From the NCBI GenBank assembly GCA_018436705.1, contig JAHDLA010000022.1, positions 62,001 through 126,000 of the forward strand: a DNA stretch of 64,000 nt, written 5' to 3'. The stretch is from Sedimentibacter sp. (GTDB lineage: Bacteria > Bacillota > Clostridia > Tissierellales > Sedimentibacteraceae). The notes under the pieces are model-generated. The model was not told the DNA's origin. It saw nothing but the letters and a program-made list of their open reading frames with translations, and made no database searches. Each line of letters starts with the position of its first letter. Within the stretch, counting starts at the first letter, position 1. The translations under genes were made by a program, and so were the position numbers. Shown in pieces: positions 17,254 through 25,929 of the stretch.

Positions 17254-18120
17254 TCCTGTCCGTGTGCTTTAGTTATATCAATACACCTTGGCTTTTTTCG
17301 GGGTATAGGCGGTGCTTCTAAAAATGGAGTATTAGTTAAAGGCGGTAACTATTTAGAAGCATTGAATAACTTAGAATTAATTATTTTGATAAGACTGGTA
17401 CACTGACCAAAGGGGTATTTAATGTAACTGAGATAAGAAAAAGTGAAAAGTTTAGTGAAGATGAAGTTCTTGAATATGCTACTTACGCAATTGCAGTTTC
17501 GATTCTTAAGGCCTATGGAAAAGAAGTTAATGAGGAAAAGGTTGAAAGTTATGTTGAAATATCGGGCCATGGCATTAAAGTTAAGGCAGATGGGAAAGAA
17601 GTTTTAGCTGGAAACATTAAGCTCATGAACAAAGAAAATATAAAGTTTGAAATCTCAGAAGTTACTGGGACTATGGTTTATATAGCAATAAATAAAAAAT
17701 ATGCTGGATATATTATAATATCTGATGAAGTTAAAGAAGATTCAAAAGAAGCAATAAGGAATCTAAAAGAAATTGGTGCAAAAAAACTGTGATGCTTACA
17801 GGAGATGCTAAATCAGTTGGATATAATGTAGCTAAATTTTTAGGATTAGATGAAGTTCATGCAGAACTTCTGCCAGACCAAAAGGTTGAAGAACTAGAAA
17901 AGTTAGATAAGCAAAAATCAGCTAATGGAAAATTCGTTTTTGTGGGTGAAGGAATATACGATGCACCAGTTTTAGCGAGGGAGCTAGCATATTTAGGTGT
18001 GAGCAATCTTTATTATTTTGATGACGAAAAGAAACGTTTTTTTGATAAAGGATTTGTTCAGTTCCCGCCATTACAGAATTTTCCCACTGGCGACTTTTTT
18101 TATTCTCATCATAAGGAATG
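17254..18120 (+). pseudogene. Decayed cadmium/zinc P-type ATPase gene
   Basis: Stretches in different frames rebuild the middle of a CadA-like ATPase: the CPC metal site SCPCALVIS at 17254, a frameshift just before DKTGTLTKG (near 17385), and loss of the SNHP motif expected after YATYA. A second frameshift lies near 17785 before VMLTGDAKS. The hinge reads VGEGIYDAPVLARE instead of GDGINDAPVLARAD, and the C-terminal membrane segments are replaced by unrelated sequence. The membrane domain before the CPC site is also absent. It is clearly related to the intact CadA at 34384 and is non-functional. Part of it appears as a 110-codon open frame at 17789-18121. Confidence 0.85.
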
Positions 18121-18463
18121 AGTTTTTTGATGTTGATTTATTAATATTTTATTAACACTTTATTAATGTTCTTTTTATCTTATAAAATCTTCACATTTTT
18201 CTCACATTATGAGTATATTATTAAAAACGTCAATAGGTATGTTAGCATAGCCTTTTAGGGTTACATATAAGTAGATTTGAAAATAGTTATATTTGAAATT
18301 AAAAAAAGAAAGGAAGAAATAGAATAAATTTGTTTAGAGTTTAGAGACGTTAAAAATAAATGTAATGAAAGATGATAGTTAAGGAATAAATTGAACCTCA
18401 TTATAAATCCTATATACATTTAAACACAATTAATAAAAGAAGAAGGAGATGCAAACTTTTAAC
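18121..18463. promoter_or_regulatory. Leader with three 11-bp-spaced direct repeats
   Basis: Three copies of TTTATTAA begin at 18137, 18148 and 18159, an exact 11-bp period. Tandem repeats at one helical turn are the usual binding pattern of OmpR/PhoB-family response regulators. A possible promoter follows (weak -35 TCACAT 18191-18196, 17-bp gap, -10 TATATT 18214-18219), compatible with an activator-dependent promoter. It precedes the M23 hydrolase gene at 18464. The two-component system at 23.6 kb is the nearest candidate regulator. No gene was seen in this stretch. Confidence 0.5.
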
Positions 18464-19837
18464 ATGAAAGATAAATTAACAGAGCTGATATCTTATAATA
18501 GAAATATTAAAAAACCTATGATAATTTTTACAGTAACTGTGGTAATAATTTGCACATTGATAATCCGTTCGTTCTATGTGCCAGCTTATGCAATTAAAAT
18601 AAATGGTCAGAATATAGGTGTGGTTGCAGATCCGTCAGTATTTGAGGAGGCTGTTGATTCTGCAGAAACGAAGGTTTTCGAAATTTTAGGTAAAGATTAT
18701 AACCTTGAGAGTAGCACAGATATCAGTATGACGCTTGCAGTAAAAGAACAGTTGGTTTCGTCTAATGAAATAAAAGACTCTTTAATTGAACAGGTAAATG
18801 AAATTAAGAAAAGCTATATCTTAAAGGTAGATGGTATAATCATTGGTGCGTCTGAGGATAAATCTTCCTTACAGAGTATGCTTGATAAAATCATTTCGCA
18901 ATATACAAATGAAAATACTACATATTACCAATTTGAACAAGATGTTTCCATTACTTACGACTATACTGCCGAAAACACTCAGAGCGATCCAGCAGTTATT
19001 TACAAAACACTCACTGATAATAAAGAAGAAGCTGTTTTGTATACGGTTGTGAAAGGAGATACCTATAGTGAAATTGCTAGCAATAATGGTATGCGGCTAA
19101 GCGAACTTATGGAACTTAATCCGCAAGCCAGCATAGACAGACTCATGATTGGAGATGTGCTTAACATAAAAACTGCCGTTCCATTTTTATCTGTAAAGAC
19201 AGTAGAAAACATTACATATACTGAAGAAATAGAAAGTCCTATTGAATATGTAGATGATGTTTCTCTGTATGTAGGAAATAGCAAGACAATATCTGAAGGA
19301 ACAAATGGAACATCACGAATCAATGCTGATATAACTTATTTAAACGGTAAAGAGATTGAAAGAAAAATTATTAAATCCTCAGTCATAGTTGAGCCTACAA
19401 AAACGGTAGTGGCTAAAGGAATAACTCCACGACCTAAAACAGCATCTTTCGGGGAATATATATGGCCAGTCTCAGGAAAAGTTACTTCTGGTGTGGGAAG
19501 CCGATATATTTTTGGAAGCAAAAACTATCACGGAGGTTTAGATATTGCAGCACCCTACGGAACTAATGTTAAGGCATCTGACGGAGGACGTGTTGCTTTT
19601 GCAGGGTGGAGTGACAGCTATGGTAATCTTGTTATTATAACCCATGACAATGGCACTCAAACCTACTATGCTCATAATTCATCTCTGCTAGTTTCCAAGG
19701 GTGAAAAGGTCTATCGCGGACAAGCAATTGCCAAGGTAGGCTCAACCGGACAATCAACAGGTAACCACAGTCACTTTGAAATACGGGTAGATGGCTCTAT
19801 TCGTAATCCATATGATTATCTTTATGCAAGCAGATAA
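18464..19837 (+). CDS. LysM-G5-M23 cell-wall endopeptidase
   Basis: I choose ATG 18464; ATG 18449 abuts the ribosome site with no spacing. The ~457-residue protein has an N-terminal signal anchor (about 16-38), a ~140-residue extracytoplasmic region, a LysM domain (YTVVKGDTYSEIASNNG, about 190-235), a G5-type region (about 245-315) and a C-terminal M23 domain (YHGGLDIAAPYG and HSHFEIRV zinc motifs). It cleaves or remodels peptidoglycan outside the membrane. A terminator follows. Its placement between metal genes and a repeat-bearing promoter suggests induction under envelope or metal stress. Confidence 0.88.
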   Translation: MKDKLTELISYNRNIKKPMIIFTVTVVIICTLIIRSFYVPAYAIKINGQNIGVVADPSVFEEAVDSAETKVFEILGKDYNLESSTDISMTLAVKEQLVSSNEIKDSLIEQVNEIKKSYILKVDGIIIGASEDKSSLQSMLDKIISQYTNENTTYYQFEQDVSITYDYTAENTQSDPAVIYKTLTDNKEEAVLYTVVKGDTYSEIASNNGMRLSELMELNPQASIDRLMIGDVLNIKTAVPFLSVKTVENITYTEEIESPIEYVDDVSLYVGNSKTISEGTNGTSRINADITYLNGKEIERKIIKSSVIVEPTKTVVAKGITPRPKTASFGEYIWPVSGKVTSGVGSRYIFGSKNYHGGLDIAAPYGTNVKASDGGRVAFAGWSDSYGNLVIITHDNGTQTYYAHNSSLLVSKGEKVYRGQAIAKVGSTGQSTGNHSHFEIRVDGSIRNPYDYLYASR

Positions 19838-19853
19838 TATGAAGCCTTCAAGC

Positions 19854-19914
19854 CAACAACACCAGGAGGATTAAGGAATCTGATGATCCTCAAACCTGGA
19901 CTATAGTTGTTTTT
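19854..19914 (+). terminator. Terminator after the M23 gene
   Basis: A long imperfect hairpin (outer AACAAC/GTTGTT, then CCAGG/CCTGG and AGGAT/ATCCT) ends in a run of five T. It lies about 20 bp after the stop codon. Confidence 0.65.
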
Positions 19915-19946
19915 AGAACAGTAATTTTGAAATTTTAATAAAGCAT

Positions 19947-20004
19947 TTGAAAATTAAGTTGTCATTAACTATAATATAAATATAGTTGAACGGATATTCA
20001 ATTA
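19947..20004 (+). promoter_or_regulatory. CadC-type promoter-operator upstream of relic cadC and lspA
   Basis: The -35 TTGAAA (19947-19952), 17-bp spacer and -10 TATAAT (19970-19975) are followed ten bases later by an imperfect palindrome, GTTGAACGGATATTCAATTA (19985-20004). The layout matches the cadC promoter at 33.3 kb and the one at 22.1 kb. It probably drives lspA now that the intervening cadC copy is dead. Confidence 0.6.
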
Positions 20005-20028
20005 TTTATTAAAATAAAGAGGGATTCA

Positions 20029-20124
20029 ATGGCTAAAAAGATTGATGTCCTTGATTGTAGCGTGATGCGTGAAGATAGTTTAAATATAAGAAGAATTATT
20101 CTCACAAAAATCTGCACATGGTAA
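20029..20124 (+). pseudogene. CadC/ArsR N-terminal remnant
   Basis: A 31-codon frame with a good GAGGG site reads KIDVLDCSVMREDSLN, which matches the N-terminal metal-sensing segment of CadC-type repressors (compare RCDCEVIHEETVN in the intact gene at 33.4 kb). It breaks off before the winged helix and runs directly into a P-type ATPase fragment. It is a decayed copy of a cadC-cadA unit. Confidence 0.55.
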
Positions 20125-20199
20125 ACGCGCTTTTATAGGAGATGGAACATTGATGCACCTGTTCTAACATGTGCAGACATAGACGTTTCAAAAAGCTAG
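20120..20199 (+). pseudogene. P-type ATPase hinge fragment
   Basis: Two adjacent frames read GKRAFIGDG and then DAPVLTCADIDVSK, which is the GDGINDAPVLARADIG hinge of heavy-metal P-type ATPases split by a frameshift. Nothing before or after it belongs to the enzyme. Together with the CadC remnant it marks a collapsed cadC-cadA operon upstream of lspA. Confidence 0.6.
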
Positions 20200-20225
20200 A
20201 TATTTTACACATTTAGGAGGAGAAT

Positions 20226-20675
<450 letters not shown>

Positions 20676-20960
20676 GTGCATTTTTTATTTTGCAATTTTA
20701 ATATAGCTTTAGATAATTCTACTGAAAGTATTCTCAAAAAATAAGTTTATTGAGAATTTCGATGTTTTGTTATGACTATAATATTATTTTGATTTTAAAG
20801 TCATATAATGATGTAAGAAGTTAAATAGTAAAGGAGAGAATAAAAAAACGAGATTAACAATATTTAGTTGTATAATAATTGCCAACTTATGAAAATAGTA
20901 AATTCTTTTTAGAATAATTAAATAAAAATAAAATTATGTTTTAATTCATAAGGGGGTACT

Positions 20961-21716
20961 ATGAGTAGATTTATGAATACAATATTTGTTACAGGACTTT
21001 CAGGATATCTAACAGGTTGGATAGGAATTCTTATTGGAATTTTTTCATCTGCTTTTATTATAGGTAGAGGAAATAGATTTAAGGGAACTGTTTTAGGTTT
21101 TATTGGAGGTTTCATGCTTGCAATTGTTTGCTTTGATTTATTACCCGAATCTTTTGAAGCCGGTGGTATTTACATAACTATAATGAGTATTGCTTTTGGA
21201 CTTATTTTAGCAGTAATTCTTGATGGTAAATTAGAGCATAATAAAATATCTGTATTAAATAATAAAAGTCATGGTTTTTCTAAGGCTGCTATTTTTATGG
21301 CTATTGGTATCGGAATACATAATATACCCAGTGGTATAGCACTTGGTTCATTAATTTCTACTTCACCAATAAAAGGATTTCATCTTATCATAGCTTTAAT
21401 TCTTCATGGAATTCCTGAAGGACTTACAGTTGGAATTTTCTTAAGAGAAATTAAAGCAAGCTTATTTAGCCTTATATTTATATCTGTACTTACTTCAATT
21501 CCAATGGGTTTAGGCTCTATTCTTGGCGGTGTCCTGAGTAAGATTTCGATAGTTGTAATATGTTTAAGTCTTGCTTTTGCAGGTGGAATGATTCTTTATA
21601 TAACTTTTAGGGAAACACTACCATCAGCTTGCGATACTTGGAGAGGAAGATTTTCTACAATAGGAAATGTACTTGGTATGATTACTGGAATATTAATGGT
21701 ATCATTTTTACATTAA
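20961..21716 (+). CDS. ZIP-family metal transporter
   Basis: The 251-residue membrane protein has about eight hydrophobic segments. The ZIP metal-site motifs GIGIHNIPSGIALGS (about 117-131) and LHGIPEGLTVG (about 148-158) are intact. ZIP proteins usually move Zn2+ or other divalent metals into the cytoplasm, which is unexpected next to exporters, though some bacterial relatives have other roles. A GGGGG ribosome site precedes the ATG. The 285-bp gap after lspA holds only a small inverted repeat (20730-20757), so it is probably a separate unit. Confidence 0.88.
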   Translation: MSRFMNTIFVTGLSGYLTGWIGILIGIFSSAFIIGRGNRFKGTVLGFIGGFMLAIVCFDLLPESFEAGGIYITIMSIAFGLILAVILDGKLEHNKISVLNNKSHGFSKAAIFMAIGIGIHNIPSGIALGSLISTSPIKGFHLIIALILHGIPEGLTVGIFLREIKASLFSLIFISVLTSIPMGLGSILGGVLSKISIVVICLSLAFAGGMILYITFRETLPSACDTWRGRFSTIGNVLGMITGILMVSFLH

Positions 21717-21770
21717 TATTTACAAATACAATATACATGGTTTTTTGAAGATTTAAACTCTTAAAATTAG

Positions 21771-21893
21771 TTAATCATCAGCTATAAGCAGTACTACTTC
21801 TATTTTCATAGCTTTTGCAATATGTACGGTAAATGAATCAGTTTCTTTACTATTTTTTGTATATAAGATAAGTGGATAACCGCTTATTCTTTT
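21771..21893 (-). pseudogene. Remnant of a YIEGIA capping-subunit gene
   Basis: Read on the minus strand this stretch gives LILYTKNSKETDSFTVHIAKAMKIEVVLLIADD then stop. It parallels the C-terminal half of the intact 68-residue protein encoded at 41110-41316 (LVFWADSDNTSKNITVEIAKAMKADVV). The N-terminal half is missing. It shows that a second copy of this small gene once existed inside the metal island. Confidence 0.55.
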
Positions 21894-22096
21894 TTATTTC
21901 GTAATTTAAATGCAATTTGTAGTAATTTCGAATCTTTAACTTTTATTTACTTTTTAAACATAAGCAATGTTTCCAACTGTTTTTTCTTTTAAACCACTTT
22001 AATAAGAGAAAAATATAAAAACTTCGGCAAGAGTACCAAAATTTATAGTAAATATATAAGTTATTCTTATGTATTATCTATTAATATATCTTAAAT

Positions 22097-22192
22097 ATTT
22101 GAATAATTACTCATATAATAGCTCGTATGCTATTGACAAATAATAAAACTTGAATATAATAAAAAATGTAATATGAACAATTATTCAAATGT
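22097..22192 (+). promoter_or_regulatory. CadC/ArsR-type promoter with twin operators
   Basis: The -35 TTGACA (22133-22138), 16-bp gap and -10 TATAAT (22155-22160) are followed ten bases later by the 20-bp imperfect palindrome ATATGAACAATTATTCAAAT (22171-22190). A second palindrome, ATTTGAATAATTACTCATAT (22097-22116), lies upstream of -35. The layout matches the cadC promoter at 33.3 kb. It sits about 200 bp upstream of the DD-carboxypeptidase gene with no other gene between. Confidence 0.7.
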
Positions 22193-22383
22193 CTAAGTCT
22201 AATAATATTTAATTGCAGAAATTTACCTTTGAATGGTAAGTAGAATATAAAGGAATTGATATCCTAAGCTCCTTCAAATGGGGCACGCTATAAAATAATA
22301 TGTATATCATAATTCATGAAAGTGTGCAATGACTATTAATGAAAGTAACAGCTAAATATATGAATACGTTAAGGAGGAATCGA

Positions 22384-23490
22384 ATGATAAAGAAGAAACA
22401 AGGAAAATATCTAAAATTATTACTTATAATATTTCTTTTCTTATTACTTGACTCAAAAGTTGTTTCTGCTGAATCTGTTGCTTATCCTAAACTGAAATCA
22501 GAGGCAGCAGTCTTAATGGATGCAAAAACAGGTCAAGTTCTTTATAAGAAAAATATGGATAAAAAAGAGTATCCAGCTTCAATTACAAAGATTATGACAG
22601 GTTTGATAGCGCTTGAACAAGGGCATCTGAATGATACACTGACAATGTCTGACAATGCAGTGTTCTCAATTGAAAGGGATTCTTCAAATATTGCCCTTGA
22701 TGTTGGAGAAAAGATAACATTAGAGCAGGCACTATATGGAATGGCTATCGCATCGGCAAATGATGCTGCAAATGGTATTGCAGAGTTCATAGCAGGCGAC
22801 CTTGAAACTTTTGCACAATTAATGAATAAAAGAGCAAAAGAATTAGGAGCATTTAGTACTAATTTCACAAATGCAAATGGTTTACCTAATCTAAATAACT
22901 ATACAACAGCATATGACATGGCACTTATAATGAGACAAGCCATTAAGATGTCTAAATTTAGAGAAATATTTACTGAAGATCGATATGAGATGTCACCTAC
23001 TAATAAACAAAAGGATATAAGATATTTTAACAACAGAAATGATTTCTTGAATGGTAAATATGAATATGATGGAATAATTGCTAGTAAAATAGGTTGGACT
23101 CCAGAGGCCCAACATACTTTAGTAACTGCAGCCAAAAAAGGAGATAGGGAATTAATTGTTGTTGTGATGAAAAGTCAAAATTCAGATGATAAATATGAAG
23201 ATACAATGAAACTTTTTGATTATGGTTTTGATTATTTAACTAAAAATTCTTTAAATGAATTTCCAAGTAAAGATGATATAAGAAATACAAACAACATAAC
23301 AATCTATAATAGACTTCTACATAATGATTTATTATGCAAAGAAACTTTTTTGAATAGTTGTTGTATTGATTTCTACAATTTTGAAAATGGTCAACAGAAC
23401 TGCTTGGTAAAAAATATATTTTTAAGAAATTGCCAAATATTTCATCTTTCTGTCAGTGACTGTTTACATTTAAGGTATATTATAGGCTAA
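22384..23490 (+). CDS. D-alanyl-D-alanine carboxypeptidase (low-molecular-weight PBP)
   Basis: The start ATG 22384 follows AAGGAGG; an in-frame ATG at 22339 lacks a site. The 368-residue exported protein has a signal peptide (1-30), the serine-protease SxxK motif ASITK (S66-K69), SAN within IASANDAANG, and a third motif SKIGWTPEA where KTG is expected. It trims the terminal D-Ala from peptidoglycan stem peptides. After about residue 300 the usual PBP5 C-terminal domain is absent and replaced by a Cys-rich tail, which looks like a frameshifted or recombined end. Its promoter carries CadC-type operators, unusual for a cell-wall enzyme. Confidence 0.85.
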   Translation: MIKKKQGKYLKLLLIIFLFLLLDSKVVSAESVAYPKLKSEAAVLMDAKTGQVLYKKNMDKKEYPASITKIMTGLIALEQGHLNDTLTMSDNAVFSIERDSSNIALDVGEKITLEQALYGMAIASANDAANGIAEFIAGDLETFAQLMNKRAKELGAFSTNFTNANGLPNLNNYTTAYDMALIMRQAIKMSKFREIFTEDRYEMSPTNKQKDIRYFNNRNDFLNGKYEYDGIIASKIGWTPEAQHTLVTAAKKGDRELIVVVMKSQNSDDKYEDTMKLFDYGFDYLTKNSLNEFPSKDDIRNTNNITIYNRLLHNDLLCKETFLNSCCIDFYNFENGQQNCLVKNIFLRNCQIFHLSVSDCLHLRYIIG

Positions 23491-23625
23491 TGCTAATATG
23501 AAATAAATATTGAAAAGTATTTGATTTATTTAATATAATTCATACAGTATTTAAGCATAATATTGTTTTGAAAAAATAAAAATATTGGTACGGAAGTTGA
23601 CAAGTTTTATTTATGAGGTGTTAGT

Positions 23626-24327
23626 TTGAAAATAGAAAAAAAAATATTAATTGTAGATGATGAAGTCAAAATTACAGAATTCTTGGGGGCTTATCTTATC
23701 AATAGTGGATATACGGTTCACATTGCACACAACGGGAAGGAAGCATTCGAATTATTTAAAAACCATGACATTTCTTTGATAATATTAGATCTTATGCTGC
23801 CTGATATGACAGGAGAAGATATATGTAAAGCCATTCGTATACAGTCGCGTATACCTATTATTATGCTAACAGCAAAAGTTGAAGAATCTGATTTGCTTGA
23901 AGGACTTCGTATTGGTGCAGATGATTATCTAACAAAACCTTTCAGTCCCAGAACCGTTGTGGCAAAAATTGAAACTGTATTGCGTCGGTTTGAATGCGAT
24001 GGATTAGCAAGCTTACCTATTTCATATAATAATTGTGATCTTACAATTGACTATCAATGTGGTATCGTTAAAAAGCAAAGAGAAATAGTCAATTTAACAC
24101 CGACGGAGTATAAATTACTTAGTACTATGGCCAAAGCTCCCAATAGGGTTTTCACAAGAGATCAATTGATTACCTATGCACTCGAAGGTGAGTTTAATGG
24201 GTATGATCGAAGCATTGATGTATTTATTAAAGGCTTACGATCAAAAATAGAGTCTGACCGTAAAAACCCTCGATATGTTGTAACGGTACATGGTATGGGA
24301 TATAAATTTAATACCTTTTATGATTAG
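23626..24327 (+). CDS. OmpR-family response regulator
   Basis: The start is TTG 23626, preceded by GAGGTG. The 233-residue protein has a receiver domain (1-120: acidic pair D11-D12, phospho-acceptor D55 in LIILDLMLPD, K near 104 in TKPFSP) and a winged-helix output domain (about 130-230: TPTEYKLLSTMAKAPNRVFTRDQL, DVFIKGLRSKIE, VVTVHGMGYKF). It is paired with the histidine kinase that follows 13 bp downstream. Targets are unknown; the 11-bp-spaced repeats at 18.1 kb are a candidate site. Confidence 0.93.
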   Translation: MKIEKKILIVDDEVKITEFLGAYLINSGYTVHIAHNGKEAFELFKNHDISLIILDLMLPDMTGEDICKAIRIQSRIPIIMLTAKVEESDLLEGLRIGADDYLTKPFSPRTVVAKIETVLRRFECDGLASLPISYNNCDLTIDYQCGIVKKQREIVNLTPTEYKLLSTMAKAPNRVFTRDQLITYALEGEFNGYDRSIDVFIKGLRSKIESDRKNPRYVVTVHGMGYKFNTFYD

Positions 24328-24340
24328 AATATAAATTAGA

Positions 24341-25786
24341 ATGAGTTGTGAAATGAATACCTTAAAAAATAAATTACTAATCTCATATTTGATGATATCA
24401 CTGCTGATTGTAATTGCTCTCAGTATACTTTTTAATTTATCATTAGATAAAATATTCGAGCAGAATGCCATCACTCAACGTAAACAGCAGATAGATAAAA
24501 TCATCACCCAAGTCAATCAGCAATATCTTAAAGAAACGGGACTCTATAATGTTGACGGCTTAGAGGTGATTGGAAATGCTGCATTACAAAACGGTATTAT
24601 GATGCACGTTCAAACAGTCAATAAAGAAATTGATTGGGATATTAAACTGCACAAATTGCAGGAGTGCCAAATGCTTTTGCAACACTTAGAAACAAATATG
24701 CACAGCCGTTATCCGAACTTTCAGGGTGGTTACACTGAGGATAATTATGATTTGAAATACAAAGATAAAATTGTTGGTTATCTTACAATTGGTTACTATG
24801 GTCCATATTCTTTAAGTGAAACTGAGCTTGAGCTTATTAACACGCTTAATAGGTCTCTTATGGCACTTGGTACAATTTTTCTTCTAATTGCATCTGTACT
24901 AGGCACTTTTATGTCAATATGTATTACAAATCCAATTTCAAGCGTTATTAAAACTGCGAAAAAGATTGCGGAAGGTAACTATGGAACACAAACACAGGAA
25001 TCATCTAATACGAAGGAAACTGCCGACTTAATTGCCTCAATAAATGAGATGTCGGAGAAACTGGCATATAAAGAACAACAGAAAAAGCAAATCACAGCTG
25101 ATGTTGCTCACGAGCTAAGAACCCCTTTATGCAATCTACTTGGTCATATGGAAACTATGATTGACGGCGTCTGGGAACCGACAACGGAACGGCTGCAAAG
25201 CTGTCATGTTGAGATTTTGCGTATTATCCAAATTGTGGAGCAGTTAAAAGAACTAAATCTGCTGGAAAGCAAGCGCAATCTATTGGATAGGCAAAATTTT
25301 GAATTTTCCGATTTATGTAATTCATTATTTAAAGATTTTGAGGTCAAAGCAAGATATAAAGGCATCCAATTATTAGTTGAATTGCCCTCTCGTGCTCCAA
25401 TTTATGGGGATATGAATAGGCTGAAGCAATGTATGATCAATCTTATTCAAAATGCTATCAACTATACACCGACCGGAGGAACTATTATTATAGAATATGA
25501 GAAGGCTGAGCATCATGTCATATTGCAAGTAAGCGACACTGGAGCAGGCATCCCTAATGATGATTTACCTTATGTTTTTGAACGGTTTTACCGCGTTGAT
25601 AAATCTCGTAATCATATGTCAGGAGGTATGGGGATTGGTCTTTCAATTACAAAAGCGATTGTTGATGCTCATGGTGGCACAATATCTGTCAAAAGTCAAT
25701 TAGGGTTAGGCACAACTTTTATTATTACTTTACCTAATTACAGCCAGAATCATAATAAAAACTGCGATAATACAAAAAATAATTGA
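24341..25786 (+). CDS. Sensor histidine kinase
   Basis: Up to 481 residues (ATG 24353 is an alternative start). Two membrane segments (about 13-32 and 172-195) flank a ~140-residue extracytoplasmic sensor region. A HAMP linker follows (about 195-250), then the HisKA box ADVAHELRTPL with phospho-acceptor H257, and a HATPase_c domain (N-box NLIQNAINYTP, G-boxes DTGAGIP and GGMGIGLSI). It phosphorylates the response regulator encoded just upstream. Its place among envelope hydrolases and a foldase suggests it senses wall or membrane stress. Confidence 0.93.
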   Translation: MSCEMNTLKNKLLISYLMISLLIVIALSILFNLSLDKIFEQNAITQRKQQIDKIITQVNQQYLKETGLYNVDGLEVIGNAALQNGIMMHVQTVNKEIDWDIKLHKLQECQMLLQHLETNMHSRYPNFQGGYTEDNYDLKYKDKIVGYLTIGYYGPYSLSETELELINTLNRSLMALGTIFLLIASVLGTFMSICITNPISSVIKTAKKIAEGNYGTQTQESSNTKETADLIASINEMSEKLAYKEQQKKQITADVAHELRTPLCNLLGHMETMIDGVWEPTTERLQSCHVEILRIIQIVEQLKELNLLESKRNLLDRQNFEFSDLCNSLFKDFEVKARYKGIQLLVELPSRAPIYGDMNRLKQCMINLIQNAINYTPTGGTIIIEYEKAEHHVILQVSDTGAGIPNDDLPYVFERFYRVDKSRNHMSGGMGIGLSITKAIVDAHGGTISVKSQLGLGTTFIITLPNYSQNHNKNCDNTKNN

Positions 25787-25812
25787 ATTATATAATTACT
25801 ATACTTATTAGG

Positions 25813-25850
25813 ACTGTATCGATTTTTATTTAAATTGATCAGTTTTTTTT
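25813..25850 (+). terminator. Terminator after the two-component system
   Basis: An imperfect stem pairing ACTG and ATCGATTT with AAATTGAT and CAGT is followed by eight T residues. It separates the kinase gene from the foldase gene. Confidence 0.7.
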
Positions 25851-25929
25851 ATCCTCATAAATTTATCACATTACTTTAATATAATATATTTGTTTGTAAT
25901 TTTATTAACTCTTAATAAGGAGAAATATT

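Noticed and set aside
17789..18121. Separate 110-aa gene
   Set aside because: Its sequence is the hinge part of a P-type ATPase in frame with decayed flanks, so it is part of the pseudogene.
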